Shown here: positions 11,185-21,479 of the stretch, piece by piece
Layout of the letters: every line of letters begins with the position of its first letter
How positions within the stretch are numbered: position 1 is the first letter of the stretch
DNA from: Zychaea mexicana
Taxonomy: Eukaryota > Mucoromycota > Mucoromycetes > Mucorales > Lichtheimiaceae
DNA: 64,000 nucleotides
Reading direction: 5' to 3'
Assembly: GCF_025766255.1 (NCBI RefSeq)
Contig: NW_026516808.1
Location: forward strand, 1 to 64,000
Position numbers and translations under genes: made by a program
The notes under the pieces: model-generated
Databases searched by the model: none
Told to the model about the DNA's origin: nothing
The model's input: only the letters and a program-made list of their open reading frames with translations

Positions 11185-11718
11185 ATGGTTGCAATTAATG
11201 ATTATCTTCCACTCAATCACATTCAACTTCAACAGAATTTACGTAAAGAAATAAACATTTTTATGGAATCTGAATTTGATCATTTTTTAGAAAATGAAAA
11301 AAAATTAATAAAAAAAATACAAAAAAAAATTCATAAGAAAATAAAAGATACATTTTCATCAGAATATTTCTTATATTTGAGTATGAATAATGATTTTTGT
11401 ACTCATAAATTTAAACGGGGAAAACGAGAAGGTCAATTCTGTTCCCGTAAAATTAGAACAAATATACCAGAAGGTACTAAAAAAGATTATCTTTGTTGCA
11501 AACATAGTAAAGTTCATATTCGTAAAAAACAAAAACAGTTAGCATTTAACAGTAACAATGATATAGAATTAAAAAATATATCTATAAAAAATGAAGAAAA
11601 AAATTTAAATATACAGTATGCAGATAATTTTATAATGAAAAAGAAAAAAAAAAGAAAACCTATAAAAATTACAATAGGAAATCCCTTTTTCTTATGCTTC
11701 AATAACATTCTTCCATAA
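11185..11718 (+). CDS. small Cys/His zinc-binding protein of unknown function
   Basis: An intact frame of 177 aa. An N-terminal Lys-rich helix (residues about 30-60) is followed by a putative zinc site: CTHKFKRGKREGQFCSRK (residues about 72-89), then YLCCKH (about 102-107). The pattern C-x3-F-(K/R)RG(K/N)-x2-G-x-(F/Y)C...C-x2-H is one I have seen in large DNA viruses of protists and in some fungal transposon-rich genomes. The tail is a basic KKKKKRKPIK tract like a nuclear localisation signal. It lies between direct copies of repeat A and 15 bp before an opposed chromodomain fragment, so it is probably the second gene of an AT-rich transposon, not a host gene. Start: first ATG with open frame. 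Confidence 0.5.
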   Translation: MVAINDYLPLNHIQLQQNLRKEINIFMESEFDHFLENEKKLIKKIQKKIHKKIKDTFSSEYFLYLSMNNDFCTHKFKRGKREGQFCSRKIRTNIPEGTKKDYLCCKHSKVHIRKKQKQLAFNSNNDIELKNISIKNEEKNLNIQYADNFIMKKKKKRKPIKITIGNPFFLCFNNILP

Positions 11719-11732
11719 AAGATTATATATAT

Positions 11733-11930
11733 TATTTATAATATGCCTAGATTATGCTCTTCAATATATGCTTTTAATAAATCTTTTTGGTTAAATATAT
11801 CAATAGATAACCAACTATTATCATCATTACTATATCCAACCCATTTTACCTGAAACAAATATGCATTATTTTCTTTTTTATGACCAATAATACTTTCTAT
11901 TTCATATGATGCAGTTGACCGCTGTTTACA
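11733..11930 (-). pseudogene. chromodomain fragment
   Basis: Reading the minus strand from about 11930 gives SYEIESIIGHKKENNAYLF, then QVKWVGYSNDDNSWL and a terminal helix ending NLGIL and TAA. This is a complete chromodomain: three-strand sheet with the KWVGY aromatic motif, then a C-terminal helix. It is closely similar to the chromodomain at 2760-2930 of the transposase relic. Upstream sequence (11930-12000) is non-coding, so only the C-terminus of a transposase remains. It ends 15 bp after the Zn-finger gene, in convergent orientation. Confidence 0.65.
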
Positions 11931-12211
11931 TTTTATATTAATTTTCTACATTACATATTTATTTTTTATTTAGATATCGAAAAACAATTATTTTTAATAA
12001 AAATAATTATGTTTTTGTAACTATCAAGGTAATGCAGTACCCGCTATATTGGTACACCAACAACACCACACACCCTTTTGTTTTTAGAAAAAATAATTTT
12101 AGCTAAAATAATTTTAGAAAAGATAATTTTAGATAGAAAATAATAATAAATATTATTGAGGAAACTTTTAAGTTCTCGCAAATAAATATTTATATTAATT
12201 TTCTCTAATAG

Positions 12212-12575
12212 GGGTTTAATCCTTATCTGTAATTCTTTAAAGGTTTTATTAACTAAAGGTGAATCATTGTTTAAACACTTGTAGGAAAAAATAAAAAATT
12301 AGACTATAATTTTTTTATTTTTGAAATACTTAAGGTATTTTTTTTTATTTTTTTTTAATTTTCTAAACAGTTTAGGTTTTACATAAATTTGTTTAAACCC
12401 TTTAGGTTGTAATATACTTTTATGTTTAATTTAACACTTATAGTGGCGGAACAGTAGTGAGCAAGTCCCCTCTCTAGCCGAGGAATACTTGGACGATGGC
12501 TAGCTTGATAGTAAAATCCTTAACTAAAATTAATTAGCAATTTATTGCTAAATTAATTATTATAGATTGATACTC
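12212..12575 (+). repeat. AT-rich interspersed repeat A, copy 2
   Basis: Direct copy of 10267-10629 at high identity. Core hairpin: CTAGCC (12474-12479), loop (12480-12497), GGCTAG (12498-12503), followed by the second stem-loop. The two copies bracket the palindromes, Zn-finger gene and chromodomain fragment, as terminal direct repeats would, but I see no convincing shared flanking duplication. Confidence 0.7.
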
Positions 12576-12591
12576 CATTTGCTGCATCACA

Positions 12592-12705
12592 GCTCTGAAA
12601 GCGCACTGAAAGTGCTCTGAAAGTAAATTCTCACTGAAAGCACTCTGAAAGCATATTGAAAGAAAAATTTCAGAGTACACCGAAAGCACTCTGAAATCGG
12701 GTTTT
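12592..12705. repeat. CTGAAAG-rich short tandem repeat
   Basis: About nine occurrences of cTGAAAG(c/t) or close variants with irregular 10-17 bp spacing, some separated by CACT or GCTC. It lies immediately upstream of the tRNA gene and immediately downstream of repeat A copy 2. Confidence 0.6.
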
Positions 12706-12773
12706 ACCTTTAGTGCGGTCGGAAGTCAATGAGGCCAGCAACTCTCATACACACGTTGTGTCACTTATGTCTA

Positions 12774-12847
12774 GCTCGCTTAGCTCAGCTGGTTAGAGCG
12801 TGGTGCTAATAACGCCAAGGTCAGAGGTTCGATCCCTCTAGTGAGCA
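12774..12847 (+). tRNA. tRNA-Ile (anticodon AAT)
   Basis: A full cloverleaf of 74 nt. Acceptor GCTCGCT pairs with AGTGAGC (one G-U) and the discriminator is A. A-box TAGCTCAGCTGG. Anticodon loop CTAATAA with anticodon AAT. T arm AGAGG/CCTCT around TTCGATC (B-box GGTTCGATCC). No intron and no encoded CCA, as expected for a nuclear gene. Its 3' end is the exact complement of the primer-binding site of the gypsy element at 27524-32965, apart from one base in the CCA. Confidence 0.95.
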
Positions 12848-13157
12848 ATAGCTACAGTTTTTTGTGGAAGAGTTAATTATGTCAGAACTATTGTTAAAGT
12901 CTTTTTGGCAGATCAATACTGTAGCCAATAGAAAGAGAGATGACATGGAAGATAATGTTTTTTGCTTGATGATGAAGGGGATATTTATATTTTTTCTATT
13001 ATTACTAGATATGCTATAATGGCTACTTGTTGTGATGAGAGACTAATACATGTTCAAACAATAGACAACTATGTGTCTTGACAATCATGTGTTAATGAGA
13101 AGCGACTACGTGTTCAAATGATGGACAGGTGTCACAAGAGGGAAAAGGAAAGACCAT
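12848..13157. other. spacer; short imperfect duplication
   Basis: A 50-60 bp unit (GATGAGAGACTAATAC-ATGTTCAAACAATAGAC and relatives) occurs twice between 13030 and 13130. No gene seen. Confidence 0.4.
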
Positions 13158-13478
13158 TTACTTGTTCTTTCCTCCCTTGAGGTACCAGAATCGCCTTAAC
13201 AAAGTCGACCACATAGGATAGATACCATTGGCCAGGTAGTAACCCTTGTCATACTCGTTACTATTGATGGTGTACTTCACAGATGGCGCTCGACTGTGGA
13301 TCACGTCATCAAAAACAGGGGACTTATACAAGACACTGATGTCATTGCAAGAAATAGGTACACCAAAAAAGGAATGCCATATCCACAAGTTATGGGAGGC
13401 AACAGCATCCAAGATGACAGTTGCTTTGCCTTCTTTTCCAGAGTACATGTCCTCTCATCCTTTTAGGCAGTTTTTCCA
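13158..13478 (-). pseudogene. PIF/Harbinger transposase, C-terminal part (split by 20-kb insertion)
   Basis: The minus-strand frame contains ATVILDAVASHNLWIWHSFFG, then GVPISCNDISVLYKSPVFD, and ends GYYLANGIYPMW. The LWIWH-FFG, NDI-VL and GYYLADGIYP-W blocks are hallmarks of PIF/Harbinger DDE_Tnp_4 nucleases, with the second Asp in NDI. One TGA interrupts it at about 13450. Its N-terminal half lies at 33823-34753. The frame is continuous across the MULE's 10-bp target duplication, so both pieces were one gene. Confidence 0.8.
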
Positions 13479-13914
13479 CTCCCAATACCAAAACCCTTAT
13501 GTCCACCCCATTTTAACAGAGGGGAGTCCCACCCCTAAAACTGGAAATTTTAAACTCCAATTTCAGAGTCACGGCATATGGTGCGTCAGTGCTGTGAGCA
13601 GTGCCTTTTATTCACAAACTGCAAAAAAAAAGAAGTACTGGTCATTAATAATCAATATACAGTGCTTCTAACAAGCAATGTCGCAGCTAGCCAAAAACGA
13701 AGTCGTTGGCCAATCAAAATCGATGTCGTTGGTTGGTCAAAATCAATTTCGCACTTTTGGAAATGGAAGTCGTATTTTTAGAAACCATATCATTTGCATT
13801 TGAAAATGATGTCGTGTTACGATGATTTCTTGGCACTCGAAAAAATATAAAAATGAGGTCTTTCTTCTCCTGAGTCTGTTTTTTTTCTTTTCTTCAATTG
13901 CTTAAATTTTAATA

Positions 13915-15196
13915 TGAGTACAATATTTTTATTTGAAGATGGGCATAGGAATGTCGTTGATGAGAATGGAGGTCCTGAACCCATGGAATATATTGTTGAT
14001 CAGAATGAGTTCATTTAGAGCCGATTGCGACTCACAGTGAGTACTTGAAAAATATGCCCTCTAGTGAATCTTCATCTGTTTGTCCAATACTGACAGAAAA
14101 GCCAAAAGATGAAGACATTCATATGAAAGAGGTAAACACAAAGCGCGATTATGTGCGCTATTCCCTCCAAGATAAGGTTCGCTTTTTCGAACTGAAGATT
14201 GAAAAGTATATGAGTGCATCAGCTACAGCGAAGCAGTTGGGTATTCACATTCGGACTGCTCAGAGATGGGTTAAACAGTACAATATGTGTCCTGATAGCA
14301 TTTTTGAGGTTTGTAAGCAAATTGGTCGTAAATGTATCTTGAGCAAAGAGCATAAAACAGCTGTTATCAATTTTATTGATAGTAACCCTTCTGCTTCTGT
14401 TGTTGAAGTAACCAGGCATTTGTTGAATCGGTTCGATGATCTGAAAGTTTCACGTAGCACTGTTTACAATTTCATGAAAAGTGAATGCAACCTTTCGTTG
14501 AAGAAGGCTGACTTTCATTCTGTTGAAAGGAACAGTCCAGCCAAGGTTGAAGAGAGACATGATTGGGTTCGTAAGTGGGAAAATACTGATATGAATTTTT
14601 TGACGAATTGCGTGTTTCTTGACGAGTCAGCTTTCGATATCAATATGAAACGCTCTAGGGCTTGGTCCAAAAAAGGTACGCGTGCCATTGTTACCCGACT
14701 AGTAACGAGAGCAAACACGACGTCGATATTAGGTGCCATCTCTGCTGAAGGCTTGATTACAATTGGTGTCAAAAAACCGAGACCAGCGAAGAAGAGAAAG
14801 GCTGAAGGATACATAAGCTCAGGTACCGTAATGGGTCATTATATCAGTTTCTTAAAAATGACTCTTGATGAAATGGACAAGCATCCTCACATGAAAGGCT
14901 ACTATGTAGTCATGGATAATGCACCAATCCACACACATGAAAACATAAAGAAGTATATTGAGTATCGAGGATACAAATGCATGTATCTTCCTACTTACTC
15001 CCCTGAGCTTAACCCAATAGAACAATTCTGGGCAGTGGCAAAGAGTAAGGTTAAGCGTCATAGGTTTTTGCAGGAAGACACTTTATCAAAAAGAATCACG
15101 GAAGCTTGCAATAGTGTGGAGAAAAGTCATTTCCGAGGTTTCGTTTCGCATTCTTACAACTGCTTGGATAAATGTCGAAACAAAGTGCCCATATAA
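13915..15196 (+). CDS. Tc1/mariner (DD34E) transposase, arm 1
   Basis: The main frame (14045-15196, up to 383 codons; first in-frame ATG at 14054) has tandem helix-turn-helix regions (about residues 41-79, SASATAKQLGIHIRTAQRWV; 101-145, RSTVYNF). The catalytic core follows: FLDESAF (D193), VVMDNAPIH (D291), SPELNPIEQFW (E326). D291 to E326 leaves 34 residues, so DD34E. Upstream ATG 13915 opens a 34-codon peptide (MSTIFLFEDGHRNVVDE...) homologous to the start of the transposase in composite element 2. It is out of phase with the main frame through an in-frame TAG at 14017, in both arms, so a small intron or a shared frameshift lies at 14010-14045. A one-base C insertion at about 15188 ends this copy 14 codons earlier than arm 2. 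Otherwise it looks intact. Confidence 0.85.
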
Positions 15197-15331
15197 TGGC
15201 AACCAACGACTTCATCAAAAGGCAACAATACAGAAGTAAGAACCACGTAAGTATCAATCAGGTAAGTAATTAGCAATTTTATTTCACTTTTTTAAGAGTA
15301 TTACATCGACTGTCAGTCATTTTATGAGAAA

Positions 15332-15684
15332 GCAATCTTCAAATCAATATGCAGTAATGGATAAAAACAATAACTTGGTAGTGATTTTCCTATCAATTAG
15401 ATTGTTTTGCAACTGGTTTTGTGACAAGTGCAGCTATTCAAATTGCATCGTTGAAATAATGGGAAAATGAATGAACAGAAGGTTTCAGTTCACTTTTTTT
15501 TTTACAAAATCAAGTATAATTTACTGCTTTACATAGCATTTTCATACTGACGAGATTGGTTAAGTGTATCCATAAGATGTATTAGGTAAAAAAGGAATCA
15601 TGTAAAAAAAACGAATCACAAGCAAAAGAAAAAAAAAACGAATCGAAAGGGGAAAATCGTAATTCATTAAGCAAACGTGTTCCT
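15332..15684. other. cargo spacer
   Basis: Non-coding DNA just inside the left arm, containing A/T runs. Nothing recognised. Confidence 0.5.
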
Positions 15685-17521
15685 TTACTGTCCATATCGC
15701 ACAGAACAGCTTCTTGCTCGATCTTTGCTTCCGTCAATCAATGTTTCCAAGCTTGCTAATGTTACTTTGTATCTACCAGCTATGGTGGCAGAATCGTCGG
15801 ATTTTCTGCATAGGCGCCAAAATGCCTCGTTGATACCAAGCAACAATTTCATGTTCTTCAAGGATATGAAAGATGGAAGATCATCCAAGGATTGAGGAAA
15901 ACGAAAATGTGCAATTTCAAAAAAAGTGTAAATCCCATTGGCAACCAAGCGAGAGACAAAAAACGTGATGTTAAACCCTACCATGTGAAGAGATAAAAAT
16001 ATATTAATATCCTATGTGGGTGATTTGATTTTTTGACATACCATGAATTTGAAAAGCAAGCGATCCATCCAATTTGTTCACGTCGATTGCATTTTTGTTG
16101 AAAATTGCCAATCGAAGGGTGTCCATGCAGAGAAGGTATTTGCTTGTGTTGCCTTAATTCACTTTCACTTCACCGTGCCCAATACTGTGATCATACTCGA
16201 GTTGTTGTTTTTTGGCGATGATTGCATCTGGTCGCAATTTTCCACCTTCGATTGGAATGGAATTCGTCCAACGTAAATGTACAAGCCTATCTGGATCATA
16301 GATTAAGCATGAACGTAGAGGGTCAAAGTAAGTACCCCATAGTTCGCTTTCACTGATGTCATTGTTGTCTTTCAATGGTGTGTTTGGTAACTTTTGAATT
16401 CTGATCATAAAAAAAAGAGATTAATAAAGCATTATGGATAAAAAAAAAACTAAGCACATAAATATTGCTTACAAATTGGAGATTCCACGAACAAGACGTC
16501 TAGGACCATAATCCATATCAGCAGACATGACTGTAAGTTCAACAATGGCTTGATCTCTTGTTTTAATTGACATACTGAGATTCGTGATGGTTTTTGTGAG
16601 CGTCAGATAATACTGATCATTGAAATCGAGATTGTAGTTCATCGATTCGGAAGACAAAGACGCTGCTAATTCTTCCAATAATTCAATGGAAAATACCTTC
16701 GTGGCAATAGAACTGTGCTGATGCTTGTTTAAGATCAAAATATGCGATAAAGCTGCCAATTCATTGATATAGGGTTCAAGCGGAAGCTTTGTGTGTTTGT
16801 TGATCAAATCATGGACAACTGACTTGTAATTCTCGAACATGAGAGTAAGGTTTTTCCCGCGGAAGATCCAGGGGTTAACATTGATATTGTCTGAATTAAC
16901 ATTGGTATCATTGTTGCTGGTGATGGACGAGGTCGGGTAAAGCTGACAACTTCTATCATCATTGCTGAAAGAGTCGTCGTCGGTTGTTTCTTGAGCATCA
17001 TTCGCATTGATATTTTCTTGAGTGTCAATAGTACAGGCTGTTTCTTGGTATTCAGTAGTGTCTTTGGTGCTTTCTTGAATATCAGCAGTGTCGTCGGTAG
17101 TTTCTTGATCGTCAACACCATCGAGTGTTTCTCGGACAACAGTATTGGCCTTAGCATTCAGACTTCGCAACCTGTGTTCAGTAACAGAGCCAATAAACTT
17201 TATACAAGCTCCATCTGTTCGCAATATGATATCCAATTCCTCTTGCTCGTTCCAAAACCGTTGATAATCAGCAGAACCAGTCCAAGTCTTGTACTCCATT
17301 CTAAGGCGTTCGTAATGTTGAGTGTTACTGATATACTTTGAGAGAATATTGAGGTATCGTTGTTGCGAACTACACTTGTCCAAGCATTGGAACTTTTCAA
17401 TAAACTTTCTAAAAGTAAGATGGCGTAGGTTGTCTAAGCACCATTGTGCATCGTCTGGTACTTGAATCTTTGGCTTCTTTCTGGAGAGTGTAGATGCCAA
17501 CGACTTTTTTTTGGGTGGCAT
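15685..17521 (-). CDS. cargo gene: PD-(D/E)XK nuclease-like protein, three exons, one stop
   Basis: Exons: 17521-16473, 16400-16042 and 15977-15685. The introns (72 and 64 bp) have GTAAGC..AG and GTATGT..AG borders and the phases agree. The N-terminus is basic (MPPKKKSLASTLSRKKPK). Residues about 130-195 are an acidic repeat rich in TTDD/QET units. The C-terminal domain has SESELWGTYFDP (E369), LVHLRWTNS, then RPDAII (P407-D408) and GHGEVKV (E427-x-K429). This is the E...PD...ExK arrangement of PD-(D/E)XK phosphodiesterases. Downstream come LCMDTLRLAIF, SLAFQIHG and FEIAHFRFPQSLDDLPSFI. I recall similar proteins as a large unnamed family in mucoralean fungi. A TAA (16154-16156) two codons after the ExK motif breaks this copy. 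The ATG lies 38 bp from the MULE-USP target duplication. The nuclease role is inference. Confidence 0.6.
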
Positions 17522-17559
17522 TTCAAGGAAGAAACATACAGTAATCTACACTGCAAAAG

Positions 17560-17775
17560 GGGTACTGTAAATTTTTACGTACTTCACCTTCCTTTTTTGG
17601 ATTTTTACGTACTTAGCCTCCAAGTTTTTATGTACTTAGCCACTCAAGTACGTAAATCGGTTCTGACGCTGTATATTTGTACTATAAAATTTTACGTACT
17701 TCCTATTTGGGAATTTTACGTACTTCCGATTTTACGTACCTGCTGTATTTGATTTTTACGTACCTTGAGCGCTAA
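17560..17775. repeat. subterminal ACGTAC repeats of MULE-USP
   Basis: Repeated (a/t)TTTTACGTAC(t/c)T words spaced about 10-40 bp apart, mostly in one orientation, with one reversed copy (CAAGTACGTAAA, about 17644). Matching inverted words (TACGTAAAAATT) occur at 21306-21335 and 21448-21460. Confidence 0.7.
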
Positions 17776-18198
17776 GAGGACCATACATGTTGTTGTTGTC
17801 ACTTTTAAAATTTATTTTTTATGCCAACTATTACCACTCTACGCACTATAAGCATACCCTATCCACTTGCATAATAATCACACAAGTACATTTTCTTCTT
17901 TTGATTTTAAGAACGTTGTAGCACTCTTTGTATATTATTAAGTTTCAAGGGAGGGTAGGAAGAGCAAACTATATTTTAAGGAAAAAAAAAAAGGTACATG
18001 GATTTAGCAGAAAGGGGAAGAAGCAAAAAGGGAGATTTATACTTGGGATATTATTTATATGATAAAGAGAAGTAGAATATTCTTATTTTCCTGTCTTTTG
18101 CAATAGGTGTAATACTACTGTAATAGGCTAACAGAAATATAATAGCGGGTTAGCATCAGCTTGACGCTTTATCCCTGTATGGAGATTTATATAGCTCA

Positions 18199-21100
18199 TT
18201 ACCGCTCAATTTCTTTTTCTTCTTCTTCCGTAATAAACGGTTTGTCAAGATGATTATTGTCCTGTGCGAGTTTACGATATATGACGGAGTGCGTGTATGC
18301 TACCTTGCCATGGATTTTCTTGAGTTTTTTAGCGACACGCTTCGTATCATCGAACTCGTAAATGTTGTTGTCAGATGCTCTGCATATTGCTATATAGTGA
18401 AAACCAGTAGGTCGTGTACAGTAGATTCTGCCACATAGGTGATACTCTGCTTTCATTATGCTTATATGCTCTGGATTATAGACCATGCTGGATTCGTTGG
18501 ACGCGTATTTTTCACGCTACTCGTGATCTTTTCCTAGTATTCAATCGTGAACGATGATGAAGCTGGCATAGCTGACAATGTTTTGCATATAAAGATTTCT
18601 GCTGCTGGTTTCAACACGAGCTTGTATAATCTTTTGTTGCAGTAACTGGTCAAAGCTGCTTTCGGTGGGATCTTCAAGGTCCTCCTCATCGAAATCCTTA
18701 TCCGTCAAGTGGAAGATGGATGACCGGTTTCGAATCTTGTCTCCTTGAACATAGGCCTCAGCCATCCATGTTTTGGCGCTATTGTCCTTAGGAGTAGATA
18801 TTTTGGTGGCCTGTGGTCTTGTCTTGAATTGTAGATAGGCACGTAAAATATCATTATTCTTAAGTATACATTGGAGCACGTCTGCTGGGTCTCCGAATAC
18901 CCCTTTGCGCTCGATATTTAACTTTGCACCGTGGTCCCAGATATACTGGCGGAAGGACAAGACAGGACCTGTAAAGTCCTGCTGTCTGGACGCACTCCAA
19001 AGGTCTGATAGTAAATGTGCTCTTTCATCATTATCGACTTTGGAGGTTCAGGAATGTAAGGCAGAATCACCCTTAACATTATTTGTAAAAAGCAGTCGAT
19101 GAAGCAAGCATTATCAGCATTGGGAACAATAGCGATTGGATACTTGTTTAGCGAGCTCAAATGCGAAGAACGTTCACTAAAGGTATCAGGTATACATAAG
19201 ATTTACATTAGGCTTTAAATAATTTCTCTCTCAATTTACGTACGTCATATTTTTCGTTGCATTTTTCTTCGCTCTATATTCTTGCTTCTTTTGCTGTTTG
19301 AACAACTCTCGGATATCAGATAGCTTTTTCGCGCGTTCTTCTCGAGCATTGGCCGCTTCTTTTCTTTTTCTGTCACAATCTTCAGTTGCTTCTTTTTGAC
19401 TACTATAATCTTTTTTTTCGGTATCCTCTCGATATTCAGGTATAGCCAAAGAGTCTATATACATGTTTTAATTAGGTTTCAATTACTGTATTCTCAAACT
19501 CTTACAAACAACAAGCTTATTGTTTTACCAAGTGAAGTATCATTAGTTGTTTTTCTTGCTCTTTTGGTTGGCTCATTTTGATCTGAATTATTTTCTGTAT
19601 AGCGCTTTCTGGTATTGGTGGTAGAACTTCTTGACAATAATTGCTTGAGTTTCTCTGGAGGACGACTGTCGCTTATGTTTTTTCTTTTTAGGCGCTTTGA
19701 AAGGACTGCATATATAAAGCGTAGAATAAGCCAGATGCTAACTAGTTTCGATGCAATACACACCCTCACTACGCTAAGAAGAAACTTACGAAGGCGCAGA
19801 TATCTTATAACGTATATTTTTGCCAGCAAGAACATGTTCCAAGTTACTCTCTTCATTTCGCATGTAGTTGAAAAGTTCAGGTAACTTTGAAAGAATCGGC
19901 TTGGATTGCTGAACGAAACGGTAGATATTACGATGGAATGATTCTACGCCGTTCGTTGTTCTTGTGGCATTGAGTAAAAGCTCTTCATGCATCGTCGTTT
20001 TCGAGCGAAAGATCATACTAGCAACGCCAGGTCGAAGCCACCAGTTTAGCCATTTTGAAGTATGCGGGAATTCTTTCTCCATTTGAGCGGTTACAACATC
20101 AAACATCTGTTCCACCGTCGTCTCATACATGACCCTGGTGTATTCCAAGAATATCCTTCGGCGTTCCACTGGTACAACATCACCTATTTTTTGTATACGT
20201 TCAACCGACTGTTTCCAGTGAAAATAGCAACCCTTTAAGTAAGTCTCCCCACTTTTGGCACCGGGAAAAATGTTGCTGAACGCGATAAAAAAGCCGGTTC
20301 TTTGCGCTTGGGAAAAGTCCATCATTATCCCACACATAGATGGTTCACCGTCGTCGTTTTTCTTTACATTCAAAACTTTGAACATTGTCGTGAAGAACGA
20401 AACGAAGTTTTTAGTGGTTAAACCACCAAGAACCGCTTGGAAAACTGGAACATACTTTTCCAGTTTTTCTTGATATATGACAGAGTTGCAGAGGTAATAG
20501 CCGTCGCCAAAGCAGGAGTAAGTGACATCCATTGGAATTGGTTGGCGGCTGTAGTCAACATCGTTCAGAATGTACGGCGAAGCGAAAGGAATGCAAAAAC
20601 TGTCAGGATGGAGGTCGAGTGGTGAACGAAGATAACCGGGATACTCGACATTGAGCTTCATTACTGAAGTAGTTACTGTTTCGATGCTGGGTATACCTTT
20701 AGCGTTGAAGCCATTGGCTGCAAGGATGTTGCGGCGGTGATACGCAACTTTACCAGCATGCTGTAAGTCGCTGTCGATCTCGCGCAGAGGTTGTAGTGGG
20801 TTCATTGGTCTTTGAGAGCTGGTGCCTATAACAAGAGCCATGGGTCTTTCCTGCGGGGATCGCAAAACTCTCTCGGCAAGTTTGGCGACGGAGCTCTTGC
20901 TGATATGAACGGCTTCATATCGACTGTGCGAATGCACACCACAATGTTCGACACTGCCCACACTGCCAACGAACTTGAAGTGGACACGAACCTTACAGGG
21001 AATATGTCGCAACTCCGTATCGCACTTGACACACTTCTGCAGCTTGATAAGTGCTTTGGTGCTGGCTGGCTTGACCGGAAGGTTCTTTCGTACGCAATCG

Positions 21101-21303
21101 TCTTTTACACATTGCACGGCACCGAGACAAACCTTCGTGATGCTAACACCGCTTTCAGTTTTCTTTTGATTTTGCTGATGTAGCTGCCAGCCGATGTCAG
21201 TGGGTCGCGCATAAGTTTGGTCCGTTTTACGAATTAACGTGACCTGCTCAATCTCATCGCCGTCGATCCATTTTGTAAATTCAGATTTCATGTTGTAGGA
21301 CAT
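18199..21303 (-). CDS. MULE transposase fused to a USP-like deubiquitinase domain (frameshifted)
   Basis: The start ATG 21303 is chosen because the longer open frame begins outside the element. Exon 1 (21303-19800) has a Cys/His N-terminal domain (C-x5-C-x4-C...CVKCDTELRHIPC...EHCGVHSH, GCM/FLYWCH-like), then the transposase core: PMDVTYSCF, CGIMMDFSQAQ, GCYFHW and TTNGVESFH (D, D, C-x2-H, E). An intron (19799-19706) leads to a basic stretch (19705-19550) and a Lys/Glu-rich coiled coil (19464-19250). The C-terminal part resembles a USP ubiquitin hydrolase. It has a Cys box NACFIDCFLQIML (Cys at 19106), a middle block, a FIIVHD strand, and a His box GFHYIAICRASDNNIYEFDD (His at 18399). USPs use N-x-C and GHY/YxFDD motifs in the same order. 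A frameshift at about 18960 and two stops at 18538-18495 separate the pieces. Deubiquitinase activity and its role are inference. Confidence 0.6.
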
Positions 21304-21479
21304 GGTACGTAAAGGTTGATGTACGTAAAAATTGGTGTCAGTGATTTGTATGACTAGTGAGTGTAAGTAGTCAAGGAACGCACTCAGAAAAAAGAGACCG
21401 GTTTTCCTGCCAGAGCGACTGCTTTTCCTGCAATCACCGAAAATGGAAGTACGTAAAAATTCGCGCACCCCTGCAAAAG

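Larger units (their letters stand above)
17560..21470 (-). mobile_element. MULE-USP element
   Basis: The TIRs begin GGGTACTGTAAATTTTTACG (left) and GGGTGCGCGAATTTTTACG (right, complement), both running into ACGTACTTC. They are flanked by the perfect 9-bp duplication CTGCAAAAG (17551-17559, 21471-21479). The left end holds about nine TTTTACGTACTT-type words in 220 bp, the right end several in opposite orientation, probably transposase-binding sites. It is inserted just upstream of the cargo gene at 15685-17521 and so is younger than the composite Tc1 element. The one gene inside is 18199-21303. Confidence 0.85.

Noticed and set aside
10267..12575. Repeat A copies as LTRs of a retrotransposon
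   Set aside because: No primer-binding site, polypurine tract, pol-like frame or clear flanking duplication. The same structured core occurs in unrelated repeats B and C, so A is better seen as a short interspersed repeat.
13660..15331. Arm 1 as a complete stand-alone Tc1 element
   Set aside because: No terminal repeat or TA-flanked end at the inner boundary; homology with arm 2 simply stops there.
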